This document shows, piece after piece, positions 23,299 through 30,590 of a stretch of DNA of 30,590 bases. This DNA comes from JBHJHK01 sp050330975 (lineage in GTDB: Bacteria; Pseudomonadota; Gammaproteobacteria; Competibacterales; Competibacteraceae): the NCBI GenBank assembly GCA_050330975.1, contig JBHJHK010000328.1, forward strand, positions 1 to 30,590, in the 5' to 3' direction. The first letter of the stretch is position 1. The number at the start of each line of letters is the position of its first letter. Under the pieces are notes generated by a model. It ran no database searches. It was given only the letters and a program-made list of their open reading frames with translations, and was not told the DNA's origin. The position numbers and the translations under genes are program-made.

Positions 23299-26256
23299 AT
23301 GCCCCAGCCCCGCCGTCTTTACTGTCTTCCCTGGCTTTGGCTGTTGAGTGCCGGTTTTAATGCCCCCTTGGCCGCACAAGCCCCAGCCCCCGACCAGAGC
23401 CCGCTGTTGGAGAACATCCGCCAACTCACCTTTGCCGGCCGCCGCGCCGGGGAGGGATACTTTAGCGCCGATGGCAAGCGCATGGTCTTTCAATCGGAGC
23501 GCACCCCGGACAACCCCTTCTTCCAGATCTTCGTCCTGGATCTCGAGACTGGCGACACCCAACAGGTGTCCCCCGGCATCGGCAAGACCACCTGCGGCTG
23601 GATCCACCCCAGGGAAGATAAAGTCCTCTACGCCTCCACCCACCAAGACCCCGAGGCTTCGGCCGAGATGCAGGCCGAATTGGACTTTCGCGCCTCGGGC
23701 CAGATCCGGCGCTACGCCTGGGATTACGACCCCCACTTTGAGATCTACGCCCAATCCCTGGACGGCGGCGAACCCATCAACCTCACCAATAGCCACGGCT
23801 ACGACGCCGAGGGGGCCTACTCCCCCGACGGGGAGACCATCGTCTTCGCCTCCAACCGCACCGCCTACAGCGAACCTATGACCCCAGAACAGACGGCGCG
23901 GTTTGCCTATGACCAGTCGTTTATGATGGACCTCTATCTCATGGACGCCGATGGCGGCGACGTCCAGCGCCTCACCGACGCCCCGGGTTACGACGGCGGG
24001 CCTTTTTTTAGCTTCGACGGCCAACGGATCACCTGGCGGCGCTTTTCCGAAGATGGGGCCAGGGCCGAGATCTACACCATGGACCTGGACACCCGGCAGG
24101 AGCGGCAAATCACCGACGATGGGGGCATGTCTTGGGCGCCATTTTTTCACCCCAGCGGCGATTATTTGATCTTTACCTCCAACGCCCTGGGTTTTGCCAA
24201 CTTCGAACTGTTTATCGTCGACGCCACGGGCCGAGGGGATCCGGTTCGGGTGACCCACAGCCAAGGCTTCGACGGCCTGCCGGCCTTTGCCCCCGACGGC
24301 CGGCAGCTCACTTGGACGTCCAACCGTACCCCAGACGGCGGCAGTCAGATCTTTTTGGCCGACTGGGACGACGCCGCCGCCCGGCAGTTACTGGGTCTGG
24401 CACCCCTGGACGCCCCAGGGGTGCCGGCGACGCCGGGGGACGAGGGAGAGGCCATCGACTTCGACCTGTCAGTTCTAGAGCCCGCCATCCGCGCCAGCGA
24501 CGCCCGCCACCACGTGGAGCGCCTCACCGCCGATGACATGGCGGGACGCCTCACCGGCACCGTCGGCGCACGCCGGGCCACGGCCTATGTCGCCGCGGCC
24601 TTCGGGGCCCTGGGGCTCGCCCCGGCGGGGGACGAGGGTTACTTCCAGCCCTTTGCCTTCACCCGGGATGTGAGCTTGGGGGACGGCAATCAGTTGCGCT
24701 TAAACCTGCCCGAGGGCCATGGCCAACCGACCTTGGGAAGCCAATGGCAACCCTTGGCCCTGTCGACCAACGGCGCCGTGGCCGCCCATCCCGTGGCCTT
24801 TGCCGGCTATGGCATCGTCGCCCCCGAGGGGGAGGACGCCCCGGCCTACGACAGTTACGGCGAGTTGGACGTCGCCGACCATTGGGTGTTGGTGTTGCGC
24901 TTTTGGCCCAGGGATATCCCCGCCGCCCACCGCCGCCACTGGGTTCACTACGCCGATTTGGCCTACAAGGCGGCTGTGGCCAAACGCCGCGGGGCGGTGG
25001 GACTCATCGTCGCCACCGGTCCCGAGGCCGAGGCCTCCAGCCGCCTGGTACCCCTGGCCTTTGACCTGGGGGCGGGCTTTGAGGGGGCGGGTATTTTGGG
25101 GCTTTCCATCGACGACGCCCTGGCCACCGCCCTACTTGGAGGCACCGACAAAGACTTGGCCGGGCTCCAGGCAAGTCTCGACCGGGGCGAAACCCTCGAT
25201 GCCTTTGTCCTCCCCGGCGTCGAAGTCCAAGCCCAGGTGGACTTGGTGCGGCAACGGGGCGCGGGGCGCAACGTCTTGGGACGCCTGGCCGCCCCCAACT
25301 CCCCCGGTGGGGCGTTGATCATCGGCGCCCACGTGGACCACCTGGGTCGCGGCGAGACGTCGGGTTCCCTGGCGACGGGGGCGGAGCGGGGCGCCATCCA
25401 CCCCGGCGCCGACGACAACGCCTCCGGGGTGGCGGCACTCCTCGAGATCGCCCATTTCCTGGCCCACCAGCGCCAGCTTGGTCGCCTCGCCCTGCGACGG
25501 GATGTGGTGTTCGCCGCCTGGTCGGGGGAGGAGTTGGGTACCTTGGGCTCCAGCCACTTTGTCGCAGCGGCGACCCGAGACGGCGGCGAGTTGGCCGACC
25601 GGGTGGCGGCCTACCTCAACCTGGATATGGTGGGGCGCCTGCGAGACAGCCTCTACCTCCAGGGCACCGGCTCCAGCAGCGTCTGGGCCACGGAGATCGA
25701 GCGCCGCAACGTACCCGTGGGTCTGGCCGTCACCCCCCAACAGGACCCCTACCTGCCCACGGATTCCACGCCGTTTTACCTCGCCGGCGCGCCGGTGCTC
25801 AACGCCTTCACCGGCGCCCACGAGGACTACTCCACCCCCCGAGACCGCGCCGACGCCCTCAACTACCCGGGCCTCGAATCCATCGCCAGGCTCATGGGGG
25901 GCATCGTCCGTTCCTTGGCCACGGCGGATCAGCCCCCGGACTACCAGTCGGTGGCCCGCAGCGGAGGCGACATCGGCCGCCGCCACCTACGGGCTTATCT
26001 AGGCACCATTCCCGCCTACGGCCAGGCGGACGACCTCAAAGGGGTCCAACTCCAGGGGGCGGTGGAGGACGGCCCCGCCGCCGCCGGGGTGCTCCCCGGG
26101 GACGTCTTGGTGGAGCTGGCGGGAACCCCCGTGGTCACCATCCACGATTTTATGGCCGCCCTGGCGGCATTGGAGATCGGCACCCCCACGGAGTTGGTGG
26201 TGATGCGGGACGGCCAGCGGCTGAGTTTGACGGTGGTCCCCGGCGCCCGGGAGTAA
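23299..26256 (+). CDS. exported M28 metallopeptidase with beta-propeller, PA and PDZ domains
   Basis: The 985-residue product has a signal peptide (~1-26). A TolB/PD40-type propeller at ~35-360 shows repeated blades such as YSPDGETIVFASNR, FHPSGDYLIFTSN and FAPDGRQLTWTSNR. A PA-like insert follows (~500-650; GRGAVGLIV-type strand), then the M28 catalytic domain (~655-890) and a C-terminal PDZ (~905-985; GVLPGDVLVELAGTPV). Co-catalytic zinc residues are all visible: H678 and D680 (AHVDHLG), D705/D706 (GADDNASG), E744 and E745 (SGEELG), D776 (NLDMVG) and H841 (AHED). It should be a periplasmic or secreted aminopeptidase acting on peptides, possibly those produced by envelope proteases. It is on the same strand as the sigma/subtilase unit after a 105-bp gap, so shared control is plausible but not shown. 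Confidence 0.9.
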   Translation: MPQPRRLYCLPWLWLLSAGFNAPLAAQAPAPDQSPLLENIRQLTFAGRRAGEGYFSADGKRMVFQSERTPDNPFFQIFVLDLETGDTQQVSPGIGKTTCGWIHPREDKVLYASTHQDPEASAEMQAELDFRASGQIRRYAWDYDPHFEIYAQSLDGGEPINLTNSHGYDAEGAYSPDGETIVFASNRTAYSEPMTPEQTARFAYDQSFMMDLYLMDADGGDVQRLTDAPGYDGGPFFSFDGQRITWRRFSEDGARAEIYTMDLDTRQERQITDDGGMSWAPFFHPSGDYLIFTSNALGFANFELFIVDATGRGDPVRVTHSQGFDGLPAFAPDGRQLTWTSNRTPDGGSQIFLADWDDAAARQLLGLAPLDAPGVPATPGDEGEAIDFDLSVLEPAIRASDARHHVERLTADDMAGRLTGTVGARRATAYVAAAFGALGLAPAGDEGYFQPFAFTRDVSLGDGNQLRLNLPEGHGQPTLGSQWQPLALSTNGAVAAHPVAFAGYGIVAPEGEDAPAYDSYGELDVADHWVLVLRFWPRDIPAAHRRHWVHYADLAYKAAVAKRRGAVGLIVATGPEAEASSRLVPLAFDLGAGFEGAGILGLSIDDALATALLGGTDKDLAGLQASLDRGETLDAFVLPGVEVQAQVDLVRQRGAGRNVLGRLAAPNSPGGALIIGAHVDHLGRGETSGSLATGAERGAIHPGADDNASGVAALLEIAHFLAHQRQLGRLALRRDVVFAAWSGEELGTLGSSHFVAAATRDGGELADRVAAYLNLDMVGRLRDSLYLQGTGSSSVWATEIERRNVPVGLAVTPQQDPYLPTDSTPFYLAGAPVLNAFTGAHEDYSTPRDRADALNYPGLESIARLMGGIVRSLATADQPPDYQSVARSGGDIGRRHLRAYLGTIPAYGQADDLKGVQLQGAVEDGPAAAGVLPGDVLVELAGTPVVTIHDFMAALAALEIGTPTELVVMRDGQRLSLTVVPGARE

Positions 26257-26272
26257 TCCAGGGCTGGTGGAT

Positions 26273-26301
26273 GGGAGTTGTCGCCAAACGACAACATCTC
26301 C
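26273..26301 (+). terminator. strong hairpin after the M28 peptidase gene
   Basis: Perfect stem GTTGTCG (26277-26283) / CGACAAC (26289-26295) with a CCAAA loop. It can be extended by GGGA/TCTCC pairing with one bulged A. No long T-run follows, so it may act as a 3' stabiliser or a weak terminator. Confidence 0.45.
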
Positions 26302-26307
26302 TTGCCA

Positions 26308-26340
26308 CAATGGTGCAAGCCCCTCAGCAATGGTCCAAGC
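26308..26340 (+). promoter_or_regulatory. pair of 13-bp direct repeats at 20-bp spacing
   Basis: CAATGGTGCAAGC (26308-26320) and CAATGGTCCAAGC (26328-26340) differ at one base. A 20-bp period puts them on the same face of the helix, as for binding sites of an activator or repressor. They lie 74 bp before the start of the next gene. Confidence 0.4.
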
Positions 26341-26413
26341 TCAGCTGGAATCATCGCCGAGAGCCCCATCTGGCGCCCCCGTTAGAACGCGCCCCTCGCC
26401 GTGGAGAATTGCC

Positions 26414-28135
26414 GTGCCCAAACCCCACCCTTGCCGCGCCTGGCTGATCGCCTTGGCCCTGGTCGCCCCCCTCCCGGGGGTTGCCCAGGAGGACACCGCC
26501 CCGGATGGTGATCCCCTGGACCACGTGCCGGCGGCGAGCCTGCTGACCGTCGTGCTCAACTCACCAGAGACCCACCTCGCCACCCTGGATCAATACCTCC
26601 TGGGGCTCGCCCCCCAACCGGTGGCGGCCCTGGTGCGCCAGCAGTTGGGGGGGGTATTGGGTTCCCCCAATCTCGATGGCGTCGACCTCGCGGGGAACCT
26701 GGCGGCGTTTATGCCGCTGCCAGGGGTCGACGACCCCACCAGCGTGGGTCTTTTGCTCCCCATCGACGACTACGAGCAATTGTTGGCGGGTAGCCGCCTG
26801 TTGAACCAAGCCGGGGTCGATGACGTCGCCATCCTCAACGCCACCGTCGCCGCCGTCCCCTTCAACGACGCCTTTGCCCTGCTGGCGCCGGTGCCCTTCT
26901 ACGACCAATTGCAAGCCGTCAAAGGACGTTTGCAGGCCCTGGCGGCGGCGGACACCCTGGGCGCCCGACTGGACGCCGCCGAGGGCCAGCGCGCCGAGGC
27001 ATTGCCCCTGTGGGCCTACGGCGACGTCCAACGGGCCGTGACCCAGTTTGGCCCCCTCATCGACGAACGCCGCCAGGCCCTCAAAGAGGCCCTCGAAGCC
27101 CAGGCCACCCAGGGGGGTATGGGGGGCATGGGGGTCTTTGCCGACAGCTATTTGGCCCTGTTTGATCTGGTGTTGGCGGAGAGCAGTGCCTTGAGCTTGG
27201 GCTTTGATTTCTCCCCCCAGGTGGTCACCCTGAGTCTCGCCCTCACCGCTCGCCCCGACACCACCATGGCCAGCTTTTTTCAGGGGCGAGGGGAACACGA
27301 CAATCGCCGCCTCCTCCCCTACCTGGGAGATCGGGCCATTATGGGTATGGTCTTCAACGCCAGCCCCGCCTTGTGGCAGCGCTTCAACGCGTTTTACTTT
27401 GCCATCCTCGACCAGTTGCCCGAGGTGGAGCCCCAGGCCGTCGCCGACTTTAAGGCGGTCCTAGGGGAGATGGCGGATATCCTCGGCAACGGCGTCGCCG
27501 TGGATCTCGGGGTCACCGGCGTCGGCCCCGTGCCCTTCTCGAGCCATTACCTGGTGGAGCTTCGGGATCCCGCTGGCTTTGAGGCATTGTTTGAGCGCTT
27601 TGAGACCCTGCTGGAATCCGATGCCGTGTCCGCCCTCTATGGCGCCATGGGCATGCCCATGGGGGTGAAATACACCGTGGAACGGGGTATCCGCCAGTAT
27701 CGCGGCATCGCCATCGACGCCGTCACCACCGCCTTTGAAACCACCGATCCCGCCACGCCTTTGCCCCCGGAGCTACCGGAAGGGGGCCTCACCACGGAGT
27801 TGGCCGTGGTGGATGACCTGTTGCTCTACAGCTTTGGCGTCCCCATGGAGGGACTCATCGACGCCGTCGAGGCCGAGGATAACGCCATCGCACCCCAGTA
27901 CCTCGCGGCCCTGGAGGTGTTTCCCGAGGCGGCCAGCGCCGACCTGGTGATGACCTACAACGTCGCCGGCATTGCCCAAGCCATGGCCCAGCAGCAGGTG
28001 GCGGGGCGCAGCAGCCTGGTGATCACCGGGGACGCCGAAGATGGCCACCTCACCACCCAGATCGCCCTGCCCAAGCAACACTTGCTGGAGAGCGTCATGG
28101 CCTTTATGGCCCTCCAACAACAACAGCAACCGTAG
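26414..28135 (+). CDS. exported protein of unknown function
   Basis: The 573-residue product starts at GTG 26414 with GGAG 7 nt upstream and has a signal peptide (PKPHPCRAWLIALALVAPLPGVAQ, cleavage about residue 24). The mature part alternates amphipathic helices and strands. It opens DHVPAASLLTVVLNSPETHLATLDQYLLG and contains a Met/Gly-rich stretch (TQGGMGGMGVF, ~233-243) and a second one near MGMPMGVKYTVE. The C terminus has QQQQQ-type low complexity. The general form (paired alpha/beta lipoprotein-like halves) recalls DUF3352-type proteins, but I cannot place it. It lies between the M28 peptidase and a YjbQ-family gene, and its own regulatory repeats suggest a separate promoter. Confidence 0.75.
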   Translation: MPKPHPCRAWLIALALVAPLPGVAQEDTAPDGDPLDHVPAASLLTVVLNSPETHLATLDQYLLGLAPQPVAALVRQQLGGVLGSPNLDGVDLAGNLAAFMPLPGVDDPTSVGLLLPIDDYEQLLAGSRLLNQAGVDDVAILNATVAAVPFNDAFALLAPVPFYDQLQAVKGRLQALAAADTLGARLDAAEGQRAEALPLWAYGDVQRAVTQFGPLIDERRQALKEALEAQATQGGMGGMGVFADSYLALFDLVLAESSALSLGFDFSPQVVTLSLALTARPDTTMASFFQGRGEHDNRRLLPYLGDRAIMGMVFNASPALWQRFNAFYFAILDQLPEVEPQAVADFKAVLGEMADILGNGVAVDLGVTGVGPVPFSSHYLVELRDPAGFEALFERFETLLESDAVSALYGAMGMPMGVKYTVERGIRQYRGIAIDAVTTAFETTDPATPLPPELPEGGLTTELAVVDDLLLYSFGVPMEGLIDAVEAEDNAIAPQYLAALEVFPEAASADLVMTYNVAGIAQAMAQQQVAGRSSLVITGDAEDGHLTTQIALPKQHLLESVMAFMALQQQQQP

Positions 28136-28169
28136 TTTTTGCCGGCACAACCAGAGGGGAATCGGCGGC

Positions 28170-28601
28170 GTGTTCCATCGCCAACGCTTGGAAATCTCGA
28201 CCCCGGGGAGGGCCACCCTCGACATCACCCCCCGAGTGGCGGGGGTCGTCGCCGCCGCCCCCCCGGGGGAGGGGCTGTGTCAGGTGTTTTTGCACCACAC
28301 CAGCGCCTCTTTGTTTATCAACGAAAACGCCGACCCCGACGTCCAACGAGACCTGGAGGCCTTTATGGCCCGCCTGGTGGTGGATGGCGACCCCCGCCAC
28401 CGCCACCAGAGCGAGGGGCCCGACGACATGGCGGCCCACATCCGCACCCTCCTCACCCAGGTGTCCCTCACCGTCCCCGTGGCCGCCGGGCGCCTCGACC
28501 TGGGGACCTGGCAGGGGATCTTCCTCTGGGAACACCGCCATCGTCCCCACCGGCGGCGGTTGACGGTGACGGTGTGGGGAGGTGAGGGACCCAGTCCCTA
28601 A
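28170..28601 (+). CDS. yjbQ: YjbQ family protein (secondary thiamine-phosphate synthase-like)
   Basis: The 143-residue product carries the family signatures HTSASLFINENADPDVQRDL (about 50-69), GPDDMAAHIRTLL (about 88-100) and LGTWQGIFLWEHR (about 112-124). The length fits the ~140-residue family (UPF0047). E. coli YjbQ has weak thiamine-phosphate synthase activity; the physiological role is not settled. Start GTG 28170 has GAGGGGA about 10 nt upstream; upstream in-frame sequence belongs to the end of the previous gene. It follows the exported-protein gene by 34 bp and overlaps the convergent adhesin gene by 3 nt. Confidence 0.88.
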   Translation: MFHRQRLEISTPGRATLDITPRVAGVVAAAPPGEGLCQVFLHHTSASLFINENADPDVQRDLEAFMARLVVDGDPRHRHQSEGPDDMAAHIRTLLTQVSLTVPVAAGRLDLGTWQGIFLWEHRHRPHRRRLTVTVWGGEGPSP

Positions 28602-30590
28602 CCCCCCCGGTGTAGAGCGCCACATCCCCCGTTGGACCCCAGGGCCACCAAGGGTCCAGGGGCGACCTCGGTCTGCAACGCCAAAGGGTCCAGGGGTAGG
28701 ACGCCGTCCAAGACCCCACTGCTCAGTTGCACACCGCCGGGGGCGGGGGCAGCGGCGAGACCCTGGACCCCAAACCGGCTGTCCTCCGGGGCGCCACAGC
28801 GACCCTGGAGGGTGGCCGCGGCGTCGAAAAACGCCACCGCCAGCGCCGCTAGGCCCGCGGTGATGTCCAATTCTGGAGCGTTGACCACCACCTCGCCGGC
28901 GTTGCCCACCACGTTGGACGAGGCGTCGATCACCACTCCGTCCCCCCGCAAAAACACCTCGGCCCCCAGGGTGATGTTGCCGCCAAAGCCCTGGTCGGCC
29001 CGGGCGGTGATATTGCTGTCCCCCAGGGCCACCAGGGTGTTGGCCTCCAGGGCGATATCCCCACCACTGTCGGCCCCCTCCTGGACCGAGGCGCTGATTT
29101 GGGCCCCATCCCGCAATTGGATGAGGTCGCCGCGGAGTTGTAGGCGACCCCCACCACTCTGGTCGGCGGTGCTCAACACCGCGCCCCCGGCGGCCAACAG
29201 CAGGGTCTCATCCACGGTGAGGCGGATGTCGCCGGCGTCGCCAAACCCCTCGGGGGGCGTGGGTCCGGGGGGAATGGGCGACAGGGAGAACGCAGTGCCG
29301 GCGTCGGCGCGGATGGTGCCGCCCGTGGCCGTGAGGCGACCGGCACTCACGTTCAAGTCGCCCCCCCGACCTGCCCCCAGGGTCGAGGTGGACAGAAAAC
29401 CGTTGTCGGCCAGGGTCAAGTCGTCGGCGACCACCGTCAGGATCCCGGCTTCACCTGGTCCAAAGGTGGCCGTGGACAACACCCCGCCGTTGGTCAGGGT
29501 CACTTCCCGGGCGGTGACGGTCAAATTGCCCCCCTGACCGCTGCTGCCGGGAAAGGTGGTGGTGGAAATGTTGGTGGCCCCCACCGGGGTCGTACCCCCA
29601 TCGATGAGCACTGAGTCGGCCTCGATGATGATGTTGCCGGCGTTGCCGCTGCTCAACGTACTGGTGGTGATGGTACCGCCGGCCCGGACCTCCAGCCTTT
29701 CCAGCCGCAAGGTCATGGTGCCGCCGTTGCCACTGGCGCCGAAAAAGGCGGCGTTGGACATCCCGGTGTTGAAGTTTCCTTGATTGTCGTCGTCGATGAT
29801 CATGGTTCCCCCTTCCACCAAGAGATCCCCGGCGTTGCCGGAGCCATTGGTGGTCACCACCAAACCGCTGTCGCCGCGAAACTCCAGGTAATCGGCGCGG
29901 ACCGTGAGGTTGCCCCCATCCCCCGACGCCTGGGGCTGGGGAGAGGCGGTGATGTAGCCCGAGGCGGTGGAGATGGGCCCCAGGACGGTGCCTAGATCTC
30001 GACCGTCGGTGAGGACCCGGTCGGCTTCGATGAGCAAGTCCCCCCCCGGACCGGCGCCGAAGTTGTCGGTGGATACCTTGGAGCCCCCCAACACTTCCAC
30101 CTCACTGGCGAAAATGGACAAATCGCCCCCGGGACCAGGGCCAAAACTGCTCACCTGCACCCCGTTGACAAAGGTAAAGGGGCCGGCCCCCTCGGTGGTG
30201 TCCACCACCACTTGGGAGGCGTCGATGACGAGATTGCCCCCGGGCCCGGGACCCAAGGTGGAGACGTTGATCAGGCCATCGGCGACGGTCACCACCCCGA
30301 CCGCCAAGTTCACATCGCCCCCAGCGCCCATGGCCTCGGGGGCCACCACCGCCTGTAGCCCCGTGGTGTCCCCGGCCCCGCGCCCGGCGATGGTCAAGGT
30401 CTCCGCCTCCACCGTCAGTGCCCCCCCGACGCCAGACCCCGTCACGTCGGCCACCATGATCCCGCCGTTGCGAATGGTCACCCCCCGGGCCACCGCGACC
30501 CGGATACCCCGCCCCGCACCGTCTCCCGTGGTGGCATCCAAGCGGCTGTCATCCGCCACCAGCACCTCCCCAGCCGCCACCTCAATGCCC
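28598..30590 (-). CDS. filamentous-haemagglutinin-like (two-partner secretion) adhesin, C-terminal part; 5' end outside window
   Basis: The frame is open to the right edge, so only about 660 C-terminal residues are seen. They form an imperfect array of short beta-helix repeats of the pattern GxGGxLxVxAxxLxLxxGGxxSTxTxGxGxAG, as in TpsA adhesins and the S-layer-family proteins related to them. The end departs from the repeat: a Cys in LQGRCGAPEDSRFGV and a second in NGGCGALHRGG, about 60 residues apart. The RCxxxxxSxF form is typical of the C terminus of such proteins. It should be an exported, surface-bound fibre, normally moved by a TpsB/FhaC pore that is not in the window. The N-terminal secretion domain lies beyond the edge. 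Confidence 0.85.
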   Translation of the reverse strand, partial: GIEVAAGEVLVADDSRLDATTGDGAGRGIRVAVARGVTIRNGGIMVADVTGSGVGGALTVEAETLTIAGRGAGDTTGLQAVVAPEAMGAGGDVNLAVGVVTVADGLINVSTLGPGPGGNLVIDASQVVVDTTEGAGPFTFVNGVQVSSFGPGPGGDLSIFASEVEVLGGSKVSTDNFGAGPGGDLLIEADRVLTDGRDLGTVLGPISTASGYITASPQPQASGDGGNLTVRADYLEFRGDSGLVVTTNGSGNAGDLLVEGGTMIIDDDNQGNFNTGMSNAAFFGASGNGGTMTLRLERLEVRAGGTITTSTLSSGNAGNIIIEADSVLIDGGTTPVGATNISTTTFPGSSGQGGNLTVTAREVTLTNGGVLSTATFGPGEAGILTVVADDLTLADNGFLSTSTLGAGRGGDLNVSAGRLTATGGTIRADAGTAFSLSPIPPGPTPPEGFGDAGDIRLTVDETLLLAAGGAVLSTADQSGGGRLQLRGDLIQLRDGAQISASVQEGADSGGDIALEANTLVALGDSNITARADQGFGGNITLGAEVFLRGDGVVIDASSNVVGNAGEVVVNAPELDITAGLAALAVAFFDAAATLQGRCGAPEDSRFGVQGLAAAPAPGGVQLSSGVLDGVLPLDPLALQTEVAPGPLVALGSNGGCGALHRGG

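Noticed and set aside
23254..24264. 336-codon minus-strand open frame opposite the M28 peptidase gene
   Set aside because: Shadow frame; the sense strand has a signal peptide, propeller blades and zinc ligands.
1..30590. CRISPR array, tRNA, rRNA, insertion sequence or phage genes
   Set aside because: No evenly spaced short repeats with unique spacers, no cloverleaf or rRNA-like sequence, and no transposase, integrase or capsid motifs were seen. The only tandem array is the protein-coding repeat at 8731-11225.

Overview
The window is GC-rich, densely coded Gram-negative bacterial DNA with a strong cell-envelope theme. Many products carry signal peptides or lipoboxes, or are adhesin-like: an RTX/DUF4214 protein, an autotransporter ending in Phe, a PEP-CTERM-like protein, a subtilase lipoprotein, an M28 peptidase with a propeller and PDZ domain, and a two-partner-secretion-type adhesin. 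This mix fits an environmental gammaproteobacterium (purple-sulfur or halophile type) best. A cyanobacterium is not excluded, but only one GCGATCGC (HIP1) site was noticed. The taxonomic call is inference.

Layout. 34-2281 (minus) is a short operon: a glutamate-mutase-type catalytic subunit, its B12-binding subunit (both closest to the SanV/SanU type of nikkomycin clusters) and a small membrane protein. 2282-3319 is a gene-poor gap with an AT-rich core. 3320-5368 (plus) is a two-domain flavin/Fe-S oxidoreductase of the 2,4-dienoyl-CoA reductase/N-methylproline demethylase group. 5656-11228 (plus) is one large RTX surface protein whose frame is broken inside a run of nine C's; its C-terminal half is eight tandem ~100-residue cadherin-like repeats. 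11326-16281 (plus) is a giant autotransporter that carries two more copies of the same repeat near its N terminus. 16282-16746 (minus) is a flavodoxin-like protein, divergent from an ada gene (plus, to 18006) that has an Ada-box-like site upstream. 18003-20056 (minus) holds a PEP-CTERM-like exported protein and an exported protein with an internal duplication.

20485-23193 (plus) is a tight ECF sigma / zinc-finger anti-sigma / S8 subtilase lipoprotein unit (anti-sigma and protease overlap by 4 nt). It is followed on the same strand by an M28 metallopeptidase, an unrecognised exported protein and a YjbQ-family enzyme. 28598 to the right edge (minus) is the C-terminal part of a beta-helical adhesin.

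The most interesting signals are the poly-C tract that splits the surface-protein gene (possible phase variation, or a sequence error); the resemblance in layout between the extracytoplasmic domain of the anti-sigma factor and the prodomain of the protease encoded next to it, together with an Asn-to-Asp change at the protease's oxyanion position; and the repeat module shared by two adjacent surface proteins predicted to use different secretion routes. All three convergent gene pairs meet with zero or negative spacing.
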